Source: Bifidobacterium moraviense
Lineage (GTDB): Bacteria > Actinomycetota > Actinomycetes > Actinomycetales > Bifidobacteriaceae
Assembly: GCF_012932365.1 (NCBI RefSeq)
Contig: NZ_JAAIIH010000002.1
Span: 102,308 to 166,307 of the forward strand
Length of the DNA: 64,000 nt
Direction: 5' to 3'
A program made the position numbers and the translations under genes. Under the pieces are notes generated by a model that was not told the DNA's origin, made no database searches, and saw only the letters and a list, made by a program, of their open reading frames with translations. Shown piece by piece: positions 1 through 8,103 of this stretch. Positions within the stretch are counted from its first letter, which is position 1. Every line of letters begins with the position of its first letter.

Positions 1-824
1 AGGTCGGCGAACATCAGCGGCGTGGACAGCACGTCCACCGCGTAGTCCTCCCAGCCGAAGCGCGGGTCGAACAGGCCGGGGATCACGTTGGTGCGCTGGA
101 AGTCCAGATAGTCCCACATGCGCTGGCGCAGCAGCGGCCACGGGTTCTCGCGACCCTCGAAGTACGGGGTGTTGCGGAAGAACCATGCGAGGATCGGGCC
201 GATCACCGTGCCCAGACGCATCTTCTCGATGGCGTCGCGCTCGTCCACGAAGTCGATGCTCACCTGCGTGGAAGCGGAGCAGCGCATCATGCACGGGCCG
301 AACTGGCCCACACGTCCCAGATAGGCGGTCATGGCGTCGTAGCGGTCCTTGGGATTGACCTTCACGTCCGCGTAGCTCGACTTGGGCTGGTAGCCGTAGT
401 TGACCAGACGGAAGCCCAGATCGTCGAGCACCGGGTCCACGTCCCTGCGGAACGAACGGTACAGGGCGATGAGGTCCTCGGGCTTCCTGAGGATGCCGAG
501 CGAACACTCCACCTGACCGCCCGGCTCGAGGGAAACGGCGATGCCCTCGCGTCCGAGACCCACCAGATGCCCGTTCTCCCAGTACTCCTTCTCCTTGTCG
601 TAGTACGGGGCGATGCGCTTGAGGAGCGTCTCGATGCCGTTCGGCTCGTAGTAGCTCACGGCGGTGTCGTCCGCGTTGTGCACCGGCAGGTGCTCGATCT
701 CCACGCCGAATCCACCGGTGCCGGGCTGCGACTTGCCCTTCTCGAAGAACCTGAGCAGGCTGTCCACGTGCTTGGGGTTCGGTTTGGTCAGAAGATGGGC
801 ATAGCTGATCCTTGGTGCGTTCAT
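1..824 (-). CDS. gshA: Glutamate-cysteine ligase (GCS2-like), C-terminus outside window
   Basis: Partial gene: about 274 N-terminal residues are present and the rest lies beyond the left edge. The translation starts MNAPRISYAHLL and contains FGVEIEHLPV near residue 36 and LEPGGQVECS near residue 90. These are the acidic Glu-containing and glycine-rich signatures of the actinobacterial/plant-type glutamate-cysteine ligase family, which ligates L-glutamate to L-cysteine with ATP in the cytosol. The ATG at 824 is chosen because the conserved region follows quickly and no better in-frame start is seen. It overlaps a four-codon ATG frame, and no strong ribosome site is visible. Many bifidobacteria are not known for glutathione, so the physiological product could be plain gamma-glutamylcysteine or a related peptide. 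The family call is firm; the substrate is inferred. Confidence 0.8.
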   Translation of the reverse strand, partial: MNAPRISYAHLLTKPNPKHVDSLLRFFEKGKSQPGTGGFGVEIEHLPVHNADDTAVSYYEPNGIETLLKRIAPYYDKEKEYWENGHLVGLGREGIAVSLEPGGQVECSLGILRKPEDLIALYRSFRRDVDPVLDDLGFRLVNYGYQPKSSYADVKVNPKDRYDAMTAYLGRVGQFGPCMMRCSASTQVSIDFVDERDAIEKMRLGTVIGPILAWFFRNTPYFEGRENPWPLLRQRMWDYLDFQRTNVIPGLFDPRFGWEDYAVDVLSTPLMFAD

Positions 825-926
825 GCGCTCAGCATAACCGACCCTGACGGGCGATGAGGCGGCAATCCCATACGGAAAATCGATAACGGGTTCACGCGCG
901 GGGATCCCGAGCGGACGGTCCCCATC

Positions 927-1324
927 GGTCATCCTGAGCAGAGCACGTCCTCCCCCGGTCATCCTGAGCGAAGCACGTCCTCCCCCGGTCATCCTGAGCG
1001 AAGCGCAGCGGAGTCGAAGGATCTCCGACCAGCAGCATGTCAAGGATCCTTCGACTCCGCCCTTCGGGCTCCGCTCAGGATGACGGGAAGGGAACCGGCG
1101 CCGCGCAGGATGACGAAGAGAAGGGATCGGTTGCACATGGGACGGCAAGAAGGAGCAGAAGTCCGGCGATCCCGAGAGAAGCGCCCTCCCCCGGTCATCC
1201 TGAGCGAAGCGCAGCGGAGTCGAAGGATCTTTGACATGCCTGCTGGTCAAGGATCCTTCGACTCCGCCCTTCGGGCTCCGCTCAGGATGACGAAAGGAAG
1301 GGAACGGGCTCCGCTCAGGATGAC
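927..1324. repeat. Palindromic intergenic repeat cluster (two full copies plus half copies)
   Basis: The 545-bp gap between the gshA start and the next gene end is dominated by an inverted repeat. One arm reads GGTCATCCTGAGCGAAGCGC and continues into GGAGTCGAAGGATC. After a short TTGAC-containing loop the complementary arm follows. Full palindromes lie at 987-1084 and 1193-1291; half copies start near 927 and 957 and end near 1324. The same element recurs at 20483-21600. Repeats of this GTCATCCTGAGC...GTCGAAGGATC type are seen in many unrelated bacterial genomes. I see no gene here: the short frames are translations of the palindrome. Confidence 0.85.
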
Positions 1325-1369
1325 GGAGGGAACCGGCGCCGCACAGAATGACAGAGGGAACCGGCGCGC

Positions 1370-4300
1370 TCAGTCGGCCTTGGTGATGTTCTTCTTCGCA
1401 GCAGCGATCATGAGCTTGAGCCTGTTGAGCTGATTCGCCTCGGAAGCGCCCGGATCGTAGTCGATCGACACGATGTTGGCCTCGGGGTACACGCGGCGGA
1501 TCTTGCCGAACATGCCGCGGCCGGTCACGTGGTTGGGCAGGCAGGCGAACGGCTGCGCGCACACGACGTTCGGCGCGCCGGTCTCGATGAGCTCCACGAT
1601 CTCGCCGGTGAGCAGCCAGCCTTCGCCGGCCTGCACGCCGATCGACGTGACGGTGGCGGCCTTGTCGCGCAGCTTGTCGACCGGCCACGGCACTTCGAAC
1701 TTGCCGTGGCTCGCCTCGAACGCCTTGACCATGGGCCTGCGGTACAGGTCGGCGATGCGACGGATCAGATGGTTCATCTTCAGGTTGCCGCCGGTGCCGA
1801 GATGGTCCTCGTTCCAGTCGGCCGAGTAGATGCCGTTGAGCATGAAGTCGCAGATGCCGGGCAGCACGGCCTCGCATCCCTGCTCCTCGATGAGGTCGAC
1901 GACGTGATTGTTGGCGTCGGGATGGTACTTGACGAGGATCTCGCCGACCACGCCCACGCGCGGCTTGCGCGGAATGTCGCGCAGCGGCAGCTTGTCGAAC
2001 GCTTCGGTCATGCGGCGGATGAGCCTGCCGTACGGCAGATATCCGGGACGGTGGTAGAGCTTCTGATACGTGGCCGACCAGCCGTGATGCTCGATCGTCT
2101 CGCGCGTGATCGTGTCCCACACGCGGTACAGGCGGTTCGCCGATCCGGGCTCCGCCTCGTACGGGCGCACGCGCAGCAGCAGCTGCGAAAGGATGTCGCC
2201 GAGATAGAACACCTTGACCGCGCGGTGCGCCAGCGCCGGCGTCGCCTTAAAGCCGGGGTTGTCGTTGAAGCCCTGCACCGACAGCGCGATGATCGGCACG
2301 TAGTCGTAGCCGGCGTCGGCGAGCGCCTTGCGCAGCAGCGCCAGATAGTTGGTGGCGCGGCACATGCCGCCGGTCTGCGTGATCACGAGCGCGCAGCGAT
2401 GCGGATCGTACTTGCCGGTGAGGAACGCGTTGACGAGCTGGCCCACCACGATGATGGCCGGGAAGCAGGCGTCGTTGTTCACGTACTTGACGCCGGTTTC
2501 GATGTCTTCCTGCGTGGCGTGCGTGAGCAGTTCGAAGTTGTAGTGGCCGGACGTGAACACGCTCTTGAGCAGCGAGAAGTGCACGGGGCTCATCTGCGGG
2601 GCGAGCACGGTGTACGTGTGCGCCATTGCCTTGGTGAACGGGTGCAGCGTCTTGTACTTGCTCAGCGACGGCTTGATGTCCGCCGAGGATGCGGGCTTGC
2701 GCTTCGCTTCGGCGTCGTCGGACTGCGCGGCGTCGTCGAACGCGGACGCGGGGCAGCCGTGCGACATGACGTCCTCCCGCTTGCCGACCGCGATGCCGGA
2801 GCTGGCGGTGGCGTCGTGGCGCGCCACGAATCCGGCGAGCTCGGCGATCGTGGCCTTGGCCTCGTCGAGGCTCACGTGCTCGGACGTCATGCCCTTGGCG
2901 ACGATGTCTGCGGTGATCGCGTCGAGGTTCGCGCCGGCGCCGGTCTGCGCGGCATCGACCGGAGCGAACTGCCCGGCGAGCGGATGGCGCGGTTTGGCGG
3001 ACGTGTCGATGATGGCCTGGTCGAACGGCTCGCGGGAGGTCCTCACCCAACCGGTGGTCTTGCCGGCTTCGCGGCCCGAGCCGTCGGGCGCGGAACCGTC
3101 GCGCTTGGTGGGCATGGCGGTGACGCCGGCCCCGAGCGCGAGATCGTTCCTGCGGTCGCGCTCCTCCATGGCGGCCTTGAGCGAGCGCAGACGGATCTTC
3201 GCGGCGCCGAGGTTCGAGACCTCGTCGATCTTGAGCTGCGTGTACACGTCGCCCTTGTCCGCCAGAATCTCCTGCACCTGATCGGTGGTGATGGCGTCCA
3301 CGCCGCAGCCGAAGCTCACGAGCTGTACGAGCTGCAGGTTCGGGTATTCGCTCACGAAGCGCGCCGCCTCGTACAGGCGCGAATGGTAGGCCCACTGGTT
3401 GAAGACGCGCAGCGGCATCTTGTGGTCGGCGTCGAACGCGGGCACGGTCTTGCGGAACCCGTCGGCCTCGCGGTTGGCCTCGAGCGCGCGCTGCGCCTTG
3501 TCGTCGTTCAGGTATTCGGTGATGCGCGGCATGTGGTGCGGGTCGAGCTCGCACACCGAGTCCTCGGAGAGCACCGCCATGCCGAGCGCGCAGATCGTCT
3601 CCGGGATGCCGTGGTTGACCTCCGGGTCGATGTGGTACGGGCGGCCGGCGAGCACGACGCCGCGCACGCGGTGCTCCTGCATGTAGGCGAGCGCGCGCAG
3701 GCCCTCCTGCTTGACGTCGTTCTTGAACACGGCGTCCTCGCGGTAGGCGGCGGTCACGGCCAGCTCGGCCTCCTCGCGCGTCACGCCGTCGTCGGCGAAC
3801 ACCTCGACGATGCGGTCGACCATCTTGTCCTTGTTGGCAAGGTTGAAGTACGGGCGCATGAACCGCACGCCCTCCGCGGCCAGTTCGGGCATGTTCGCCT
3901 CGATGACCACCGGATAGTTGGCCACGATCGGGCAGTTGTAGCGGTTCTGCGTGTCCGGCACGAGCTGCTGCTCGTAGGAGACGCACGGGTAGAAGATGCG
4001 CTTGACGCCCTTGGCGACGAGGTCGCGGATGTGCCCGTGCACCAGCTTGGCCGGGTAGCAGATGTTCTCGGAAGCGATGGAGTCCATGCCCTCCTCGAAC
4101 AGCTTGTGGTCGGACCGGCCGGAGATGATGACGCGGAAGCCGAGGTTGGTCAGCAGCGTGAACCAGAACGGGTAGTCCTCGTACATGTTGAGCACGCGCG
4201 GGATGCCGATGTCGCCGCGCGTCGCCTTGGCGGGCGTGAGCCTGCGGTACGCGAACGCGCGCTTGTACTTGAAGTCGTACAGGTTCGGGCGGTCGGAGCG

Positions 4301-6580
4301 CTTCTTGGTCTTGTCGCCGCCGCGCTCGCAGCGGTTGCCGGTCACGTAGCGCGTGCCGTCCTCGAATTCGGTGATGGTGAGCTTGCAGTGGTTCTGGCAC
4401 AGCTTGCACACGTCGTGCGTGGTGGTCATGCTCAGATGGTCGAGCGCGTCGCCGGTGAGCATCGTGGACACGGGGTGCGCGGCCTCGGTGCCGGCCGCCG
4501 CGTCCGCCTCGGATTCGGCCGGGCAGTGCATGCGCGCGGTGAGCGCGGCGCCGTACGCGCCCATGAGGCCGGCGATGTTGGGCCTGGTGACCTTGCGGCC
4601 GGTGAGTAGCTCGAAGGCGCGCAGCACGGCGTCGTTGAGGAACGTGCCGCCCTGCACCACCACCACCGGTCCGAGCGCGTTCGCGTCGCGCAGCTTGATC
4701 ACCTTGTACAGGGCGTTGCGCACCACGGAGTAGCACAGGCCGGCGGCGATGTCCTCGGGGGACGCGCCTTCCTTCTGCGCCTGCTTGACGGCGGAGTTCA
4801 TGAACACGGTGCAGCGCGAGCCGAGGTCGGCCGGCGCCTTGGAGGCGAGTGCCTCCTGCGTGAACTGCTGGATCGTGAGTCCCAGGGACTGCGCGAACGT
4901 CTGCAGGAACGAGCCGCAGCCGGACGAGCAGGCCTCGTTGACGCAGATCGAGTCGATGACGCCGTCGTTGACGTCCATGTACTTCATGTCCTGACCGCCG
5001 ATGTCGATGACGGCGGTGACGCCGGGGCTGATCTCCTCGGCGGCGCGGTAGTGGGCCATGGTCTCCACCACGCCTTCGTCGATGTGCAGGCCTGCGGTGA
5101 TGAGGCCTTCGCCGTAGCCGGTGGCGCAGGCGCGCGCGATGTACGCGCCGTCGGGCATGGCGGCCGTGATGGCCCTGACGATGTCCGCGGCGGCGAGCAG
5201 CGGGTTCTCCTTGTGCGTGGCGTAGGAGGACCACACGATGGTCTTGTCGTCGTTGATGAGCGTGGCCTTGATGGTGGTGGAGCCGGCGTCGATGCCCAGG
5301 AAGTGCGGGCCGTGCGCACCGTCGAGGTTGCCGACGGCGATCTTCTGCCTGGCGTGGCGCTCGTCGAATTCGCGGCGCTCGTCGTCGTTGAGGAACAGCG
5401 GGCGGATGGTGCGCGCGGTGTTCGGACGGTTCTTGAGCGAGTCGAGGGCGTCGAGCACGCCGTCGAGCGTGGACAGGTCGAAGTGTCCCTGCGTTTCCAC
5501 TTCGGACAGCGTCTGCGAGGCTTCGTTGGCGAAGTGCAGCGGGTCGGCTGCGGCGGCGGCGCTGGCGGCATGCTGCGCGTCGGCGTCGCGCGATGCGGCG
5601 GCGGATGCGTCGTCGGCCGCGTCGTCGCCGTGGCGCCTGACCTTGAGCGTGGCGAGGCCGTCCTTCATGTCTTCGAGCATGCAGAATGCGGGGCCGAACG
5701 GATCGTTGACGTCCTCCGAAAGCGGGTTGCCTTCGACGCCGGCGGTGCGTTCCACGGTCGCCTTGGAGCTTTCGCCGGCTTCCAGCGCGGCGCCGTACGC
5801 CACGTACAGGTGCGCGTTCTCCGGCACGATGTATTCGCTCGCCTTGCCTTCGAGGATGCGCTTGAACGCCTCACGCAGCTCGGACATGAAGAACAGCGGG
5901 CCGCCGAGGAACACGATGTTGCCCTTGACGGGGCGTCCGCAGGCGAGGCCGGCGATGGTCTGCGTGGCCACGGCCTGGAAGATCGACGCGGCGAGGTCCT
6001 CCTTGTCGGCGCCGTCGTTGATGAGCGGCTGCAGGTCGGACTTGGCGAACACGCCGCAGCGCGACGCGATCGGATAGAGCGTCTTGTACTGCTTGGCCAG
6101 TTCGTTGAGGCCGGGGGCGTCGGTGTTGAGCAGCGTGGCCATCTGGTCGATGAACGCGCCGGTGCCGCCTGCGCACGAGCCGTTCATGCGCTGCTCGGGC
6201 ACGGGCTTGAGGTACGTGATCTTGGCGTCCTCGCCGCCGAGCTCGATGATGACGTCGGCGTCCGGGTAGGTGACGTTGATGGCGTCGGTCTCGGCGATGA
6301 CCTCCTGGATGAACTCGCAGCCGAGCTGGTTGGCGAGCTCCAGACCGCCGGAGCCGGTGATCGCGAAGCGGATCGGACGATGCTCCATGCCCTTGGCGGC
6401 GAGCGTGGCCTTCACGTCCGTCAGCAGGTCGGCGGTGGCCTTGCGCACGTTGGCGTGGTGGCGCCGGTAGTCGGAGAACAGCGCGTCCTCGAGCCTGTCG
6501 GAGTCGCCGAGCACCACGGCCTTGACCGTGGTGGAGCCGATGTCCAGTCCCACGCGCAGCGTATCCGTCGCTTCACCCAT
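1370..6580 (-). CDS. Giant acyl-CoA dehydratase activase-like protein (two BcrAD/BadFG domains plus DUF2229)
   Basis: 1736 residues. Two ASKHA-type ATPase domains of the BcrAD/BadF/BadG/HgdC family come first: one from residue 9 (GLDIGSTTVKAVVL, then CAGGTGAFID) and one near 427 (GIDAGSTTIKATLI, then CSSGCGSFLQ). In HgdC-type activases a cysteine in the equivalent segment helps hold a bridging 4Fe-4S cluster. A cysteine-rich DUF2229-type region follows (CKLCQNHCKL near 727), and a C-terminal domain beginning around RKPRVGVVGEIL (about 1538) resembles dehydratase-component sequences. Residues about 1150-1290 look low-complexity and are probably a linker. HgdC-type activases use ATP to inject an electron into 2-hydroxyacyl-CoA dehydratases. 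This fused architecture is recurrent in gut anaerobes but its substrate is unknown, and no separate dehydratase gene is nearby. Domain calls are secure; function is uncertain. Confidence 0.85.
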   Translation of the reverse strand: MGEATDTLRVGLDIGSTTVKAVVLGDSDRLEDALFSDYRRHHANVRKATADLLTDVKATLAAKGMEHRPIRFAITGSGGLELANQLGCEFIQEVIAETDAINVTYPDADVIIELGGEDAKITYLKPVPEQRMNGSCAGGTGAFIDQMATLLNTDAPGLNELAKQYKTLYPIASRCGVFAKSDLQPLINDGADKEDLAASIFQAVATQTIAGLACGRPVKGNIVFLGGPLFFMSELREAFKRILEGKASEYIVPENAHLYVAYGAALEAGESSKATVERTAGVEGNPLSEDVNDPFGPAFCMLEDMKDGLATLKVRRHGDDAADDASAAASRDADAQHAASAAAAADPLHFANEASQTLSEVETQGHFDLSTLDGVLDALDSLKNRPNTARTIRPLFLNDDERREFDERHARQKIAVGNLDGAHGPHFLGIDAGSTTIKATLINDDKTIVWSSYATHKENPLLAAADIVRAITAAMPDGAYIARACATGYGEGLITAGLHIDEGVVETMAHYRAAEEISPGVTAVIDIGGQDMKYMDVNDGVIDSICVNEACSSGCGSFLQTFAQSLGLTIQQFTQEALASKAPADLGSRCTVFMNSAVKQAQKEGASPEDIAAGLCYSVVRNALYKVIKLRDANALGPVVVVQGGTFLNDAVLRAFELLTGRKVTRPNIAGLMGAYGAALTARMHCPAESEADAAAGTEAAHPVSTMLTGDALDHLSMTTTHDVCKLCQNHCKLTITEFEDGTRYVTGNRCERGGDKTKKRSDRPNLYDFKYKRAFAYRRLTPAKATRGDIGIPRVLNMYEDYPFWFTLLTNLGFRVIISGRSDHKLFEEGMDSIASENICYPAKLVHGHIRDLVAKGVKRIFYPCVSYEQQLVPDTQNRYNCPIVANYPVVIEANMPELAAEGVRFMRPYFNLANKDKMVDRIVEVFADDGVTREEAELAVTAAYREDAVFKNDVKQEGLRALAYMQEHRVRGVVLAGRPYHIDPEVNHGIPETICALGMAVLSEDSVCELDPHHMPRITEYLNDDKAQRALEANREADGFRKTVPAFDADHKMPLRVFNQWAYHSRLYEAARFVSEYPNLQLVQLVSFGCGVDAITTDQVQEILADKGDVYTQLKIDEVSNLGAAKIRLRSLKAAMEERDRRNDLALGAGVTAMPTKRDGSAPDGSGREAGKTTGWVRTSREPFDQAIIDTSAKPRHPLAGQFAPVDAAQTGAGANLDAITADIVAKGMTSEHVSLDEAKATIAELAGFVARHDATASSGIAVGKREDVMSHGCPASAFDDAAQSDDAEAKRKPASSADIKPSLSKYKTLHPFTKAMAHTYTVLAPQMSPVHFSLLKSVFTSGHYNFELLTHATQEDIETGVKYVNNDACFPAIIVVGQLVNAFLTGKYDPHRCALVITQTGGMCRATNYLALLRKALADAGYDYVPIIALSVQGFNDNPGFKATPALAHRAVKVFYLGDILSQLLLRVRPYEAEPGSANRLYRVWDTITRETIEHHGWSATYQKLYHRPGYLPYGRLIRRMTEAFDKLPLRDIPRKPRVGVVGEILVKYHPDANNHVVDLIEEQGCEAVLPGICDFMLNGIYSADWNEDHLGTGGNLKMNHLIRRIADLYRRPMVKAFEASHGKFEVPWPVDKLRDKAATVTSIGVQAGEGWLLTGEIVELIETGAPNVVCAQPFACLPNHVTGRGMFGKIRRVYPEANIVSIDYDPGASEANQLNRLKLMIAAAKKNITKAD

Positions 6581-7114
6581 TGCTTTACCTCAATCGTCTC
6601 GTCCTCCGGGTGGGCCCCGCCCCTTGCGGCATTGACGGCGCGCACGCGGGTGCGCACGACCCCTGAGCCCGGCTGCTCACTACGAGCTAACTTAGTCTGA
6701 AGCCCGCCCAGCACCTGCGGGACGCCGTGTGATTTAGCCGACAAAGAACAGCGAAACCCGACATCGCGCGCCGGCCTGACGGATATCCGGGCCTCCGGAG
6801 CCGGGTCGCCCGGCGCGGTCGGAGGCGGGGGCCGCGGGACGGCCCGAGTGCGCGACACGTGCGACGCACACAACGCGCACAACGTCCGCATCCACATCCG
6901 CAATGAGCATCGGAGGTCGAAACAGACGAAATCGGCGGCGAAAACGTCCGGACGCACATCCGAAGCAGGGATCGGATGTCGAAACGGACGATCCGGGCGC
7001 GCACAACGTCCGCATCCACATCCGAACTTCCCGAATGACCAGCGTTCCCCGCGCACATCGGGCAGCACGGCACTGCGCCACGGTGCCCATCGCTGACGCC
7101 GCGGCATCGTGACG
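6581..7114. other. Intergenic region, 534 bp, with short direct repeats
   Basis: No convincing gene. A 22-bp segment (ACAACGTCCGCATCCACATC and flank) occurs twice, near 6878 and 7002. A related diverged version (AACGTCCGGACGCACATCCG) lies between them, so this is a small decayed direct-repeat patch. The promoter of the giant activase-like gene should lie just above 6580, but no clear -10/-35 pair is evident. Confidence 0.5.
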
Positions 7115-7822
7115 CTACGAGGCCTGCGCGCCTTCGCCGGCTTCACGGTCCCTGAGGTAGATCTCGGGGATGTCGCGCTCCTGATCGTGCAGCTTGGGCC
7201 AGATGACGGGCGAGCCTGCGGCAAGGGACTTCGGCACGTCGAGGATGCGCTGGTTGGAGGAGCCGCGGAACTGCAGCAGGGAATCCTTGCGGTCCCTGAG
7301 GTAGCGGCCGTCCACGAGCACGTCGATGAGTTCGAGCAGTTCGCGCTTGTCGGGGGTTTCGCCGGGGCGCATGAGCTCCTCCCACGTGTAACCGGTCCAG
7401 CACCAGATGTCCTTGTCGTGGCCGAACTCGGCGCGGATGCGACGGGCGAGCGGCACCAGCACGGGCGTGTTGAGCAGCGGCTCGCCGCCGAGGAACGTGA
7501 TGCCCTGCACCCACGAGGCCTTCAGATCCTCGATGATGCGTTCCTCCAGCTTGGGCGTGTATTCGTGCCCGGCCTTGAAGTCCCAGATGGAGGCGTTGAA
7601 GCAGTCGACGCAGTGGAACGGGCAGCCGGAGACGTACAGCGAGTTGCGCACGCCTTCGCCGTCGGTGACGATGAAGGTCTTGTAGTCGGCGATCATGCGC
7701 TTCGACATGCGCCGTCCGTCCCACTGGCCGGCCCTGGGATCGTTGGCCAGTCCGTTCGACGGCACGCCCGGCCCGCGGTCGGTCTCCCCCGCCGCGAAGT
7801 CCCTCCTCGTCATCTCCCCCAT
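7115..7822 (-). CDS. nrdG: Anaerobic ribonucleotide reductase activating protein (radical SAM)
   Basis: 235 residues. The radical-SAM cluster motif is CPFHCVDC (Cys-x3-Cys-x2-Cys) about 65 residues from the start, followed by FLGGEPLL, the GGE motif that contacts SAM. NrdG reductively cleaves SAM on its 4Fe-4S cluster and installs the glycyl radical on NrdD. The ATG at 7822 (MGEMTRRDF) is chosen because AAGGAG sits 6-7 bases upstream; a longer frame extends to 7969 but lacks support. It lies downstream of nrdD on the same strand, 281 bp away, with a large hairpin between them, so the two may be a single transcript with differential stability. The C-terminal tail is short and ordinary for the family. 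Confidence 0.93.
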   Translation of the reverse strand: MGEMTRRDFAAGETDRGPGVPSNGLANDPRAGQWDGRRMSKRMIADYKTFIVTDGEGVRNSLYVSGCPFHCVDCFNASIWDFKAGHEYTPKLEERIIEDLKASWVQGITFLGGEPLLNTPVLVPLARRIRAEFGHDKDIWCWTGYTWEELMRPGETPDKRELLELIDVLVDGRYLRDRKDSLLQFRGSSNQRILDVPKSLAAGSPVIWPKLHDQERDIPEIYLRDREAGEGAQAS

Positions 7823-7998
7823 CGTCGTCTCCTTCCCACTCATCATTCCATCACCATGCGCTTCACCGAATCGGTGACGCGGCCATCGAACGCGGAGCAT
7901 GGATGAAGGCGCATGGTTCACGACCGTAAGCTTGGACGAGCGGCCCGTCATCCCATTTTGGCGCTTCACCGAACCCGTGACGTCAGACGCAGCGAAAC

Positions 7999-8079
7999 GG
8001 GGATCGGGACATACGATCCGCGACCGTAGGCTTGGCCGAGCGGCCTTGAGCGTGTCGTGGATCGTACGTCCCGATCCCC
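7999..8079. other. Long hairpin between nrdD and nrdG
   Basis: 26-base arms at 7999-8024 and 8054-8079 pair almost perfectly: GGGGATCGGGACATACGATC against its complement, with only G-U type differences, around a 29-base loop. Upstream, two imperfect direct repeats of GCGCTTCACCGAAnnnGTGACG occur near 7858 and 7961. No long T-run follows, so it could be an attenuator, an mRNA processing/stability element or an intergenic repeat. Confidence 0.7.
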
Positions 8080-8103
8080 GTGGAGCGTCTTAGCGACGCA
8101 ACG

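Noticed and set aside
1037..1433. Short overlapping frames upstream of the giant activase stop
   Set aside because: They are translations of the palindromic repeat on both strands.
1529..4609. Long plus-strand frame within the activase gene
   Set aside because: Antisense shadow of the 1736-residue gene.
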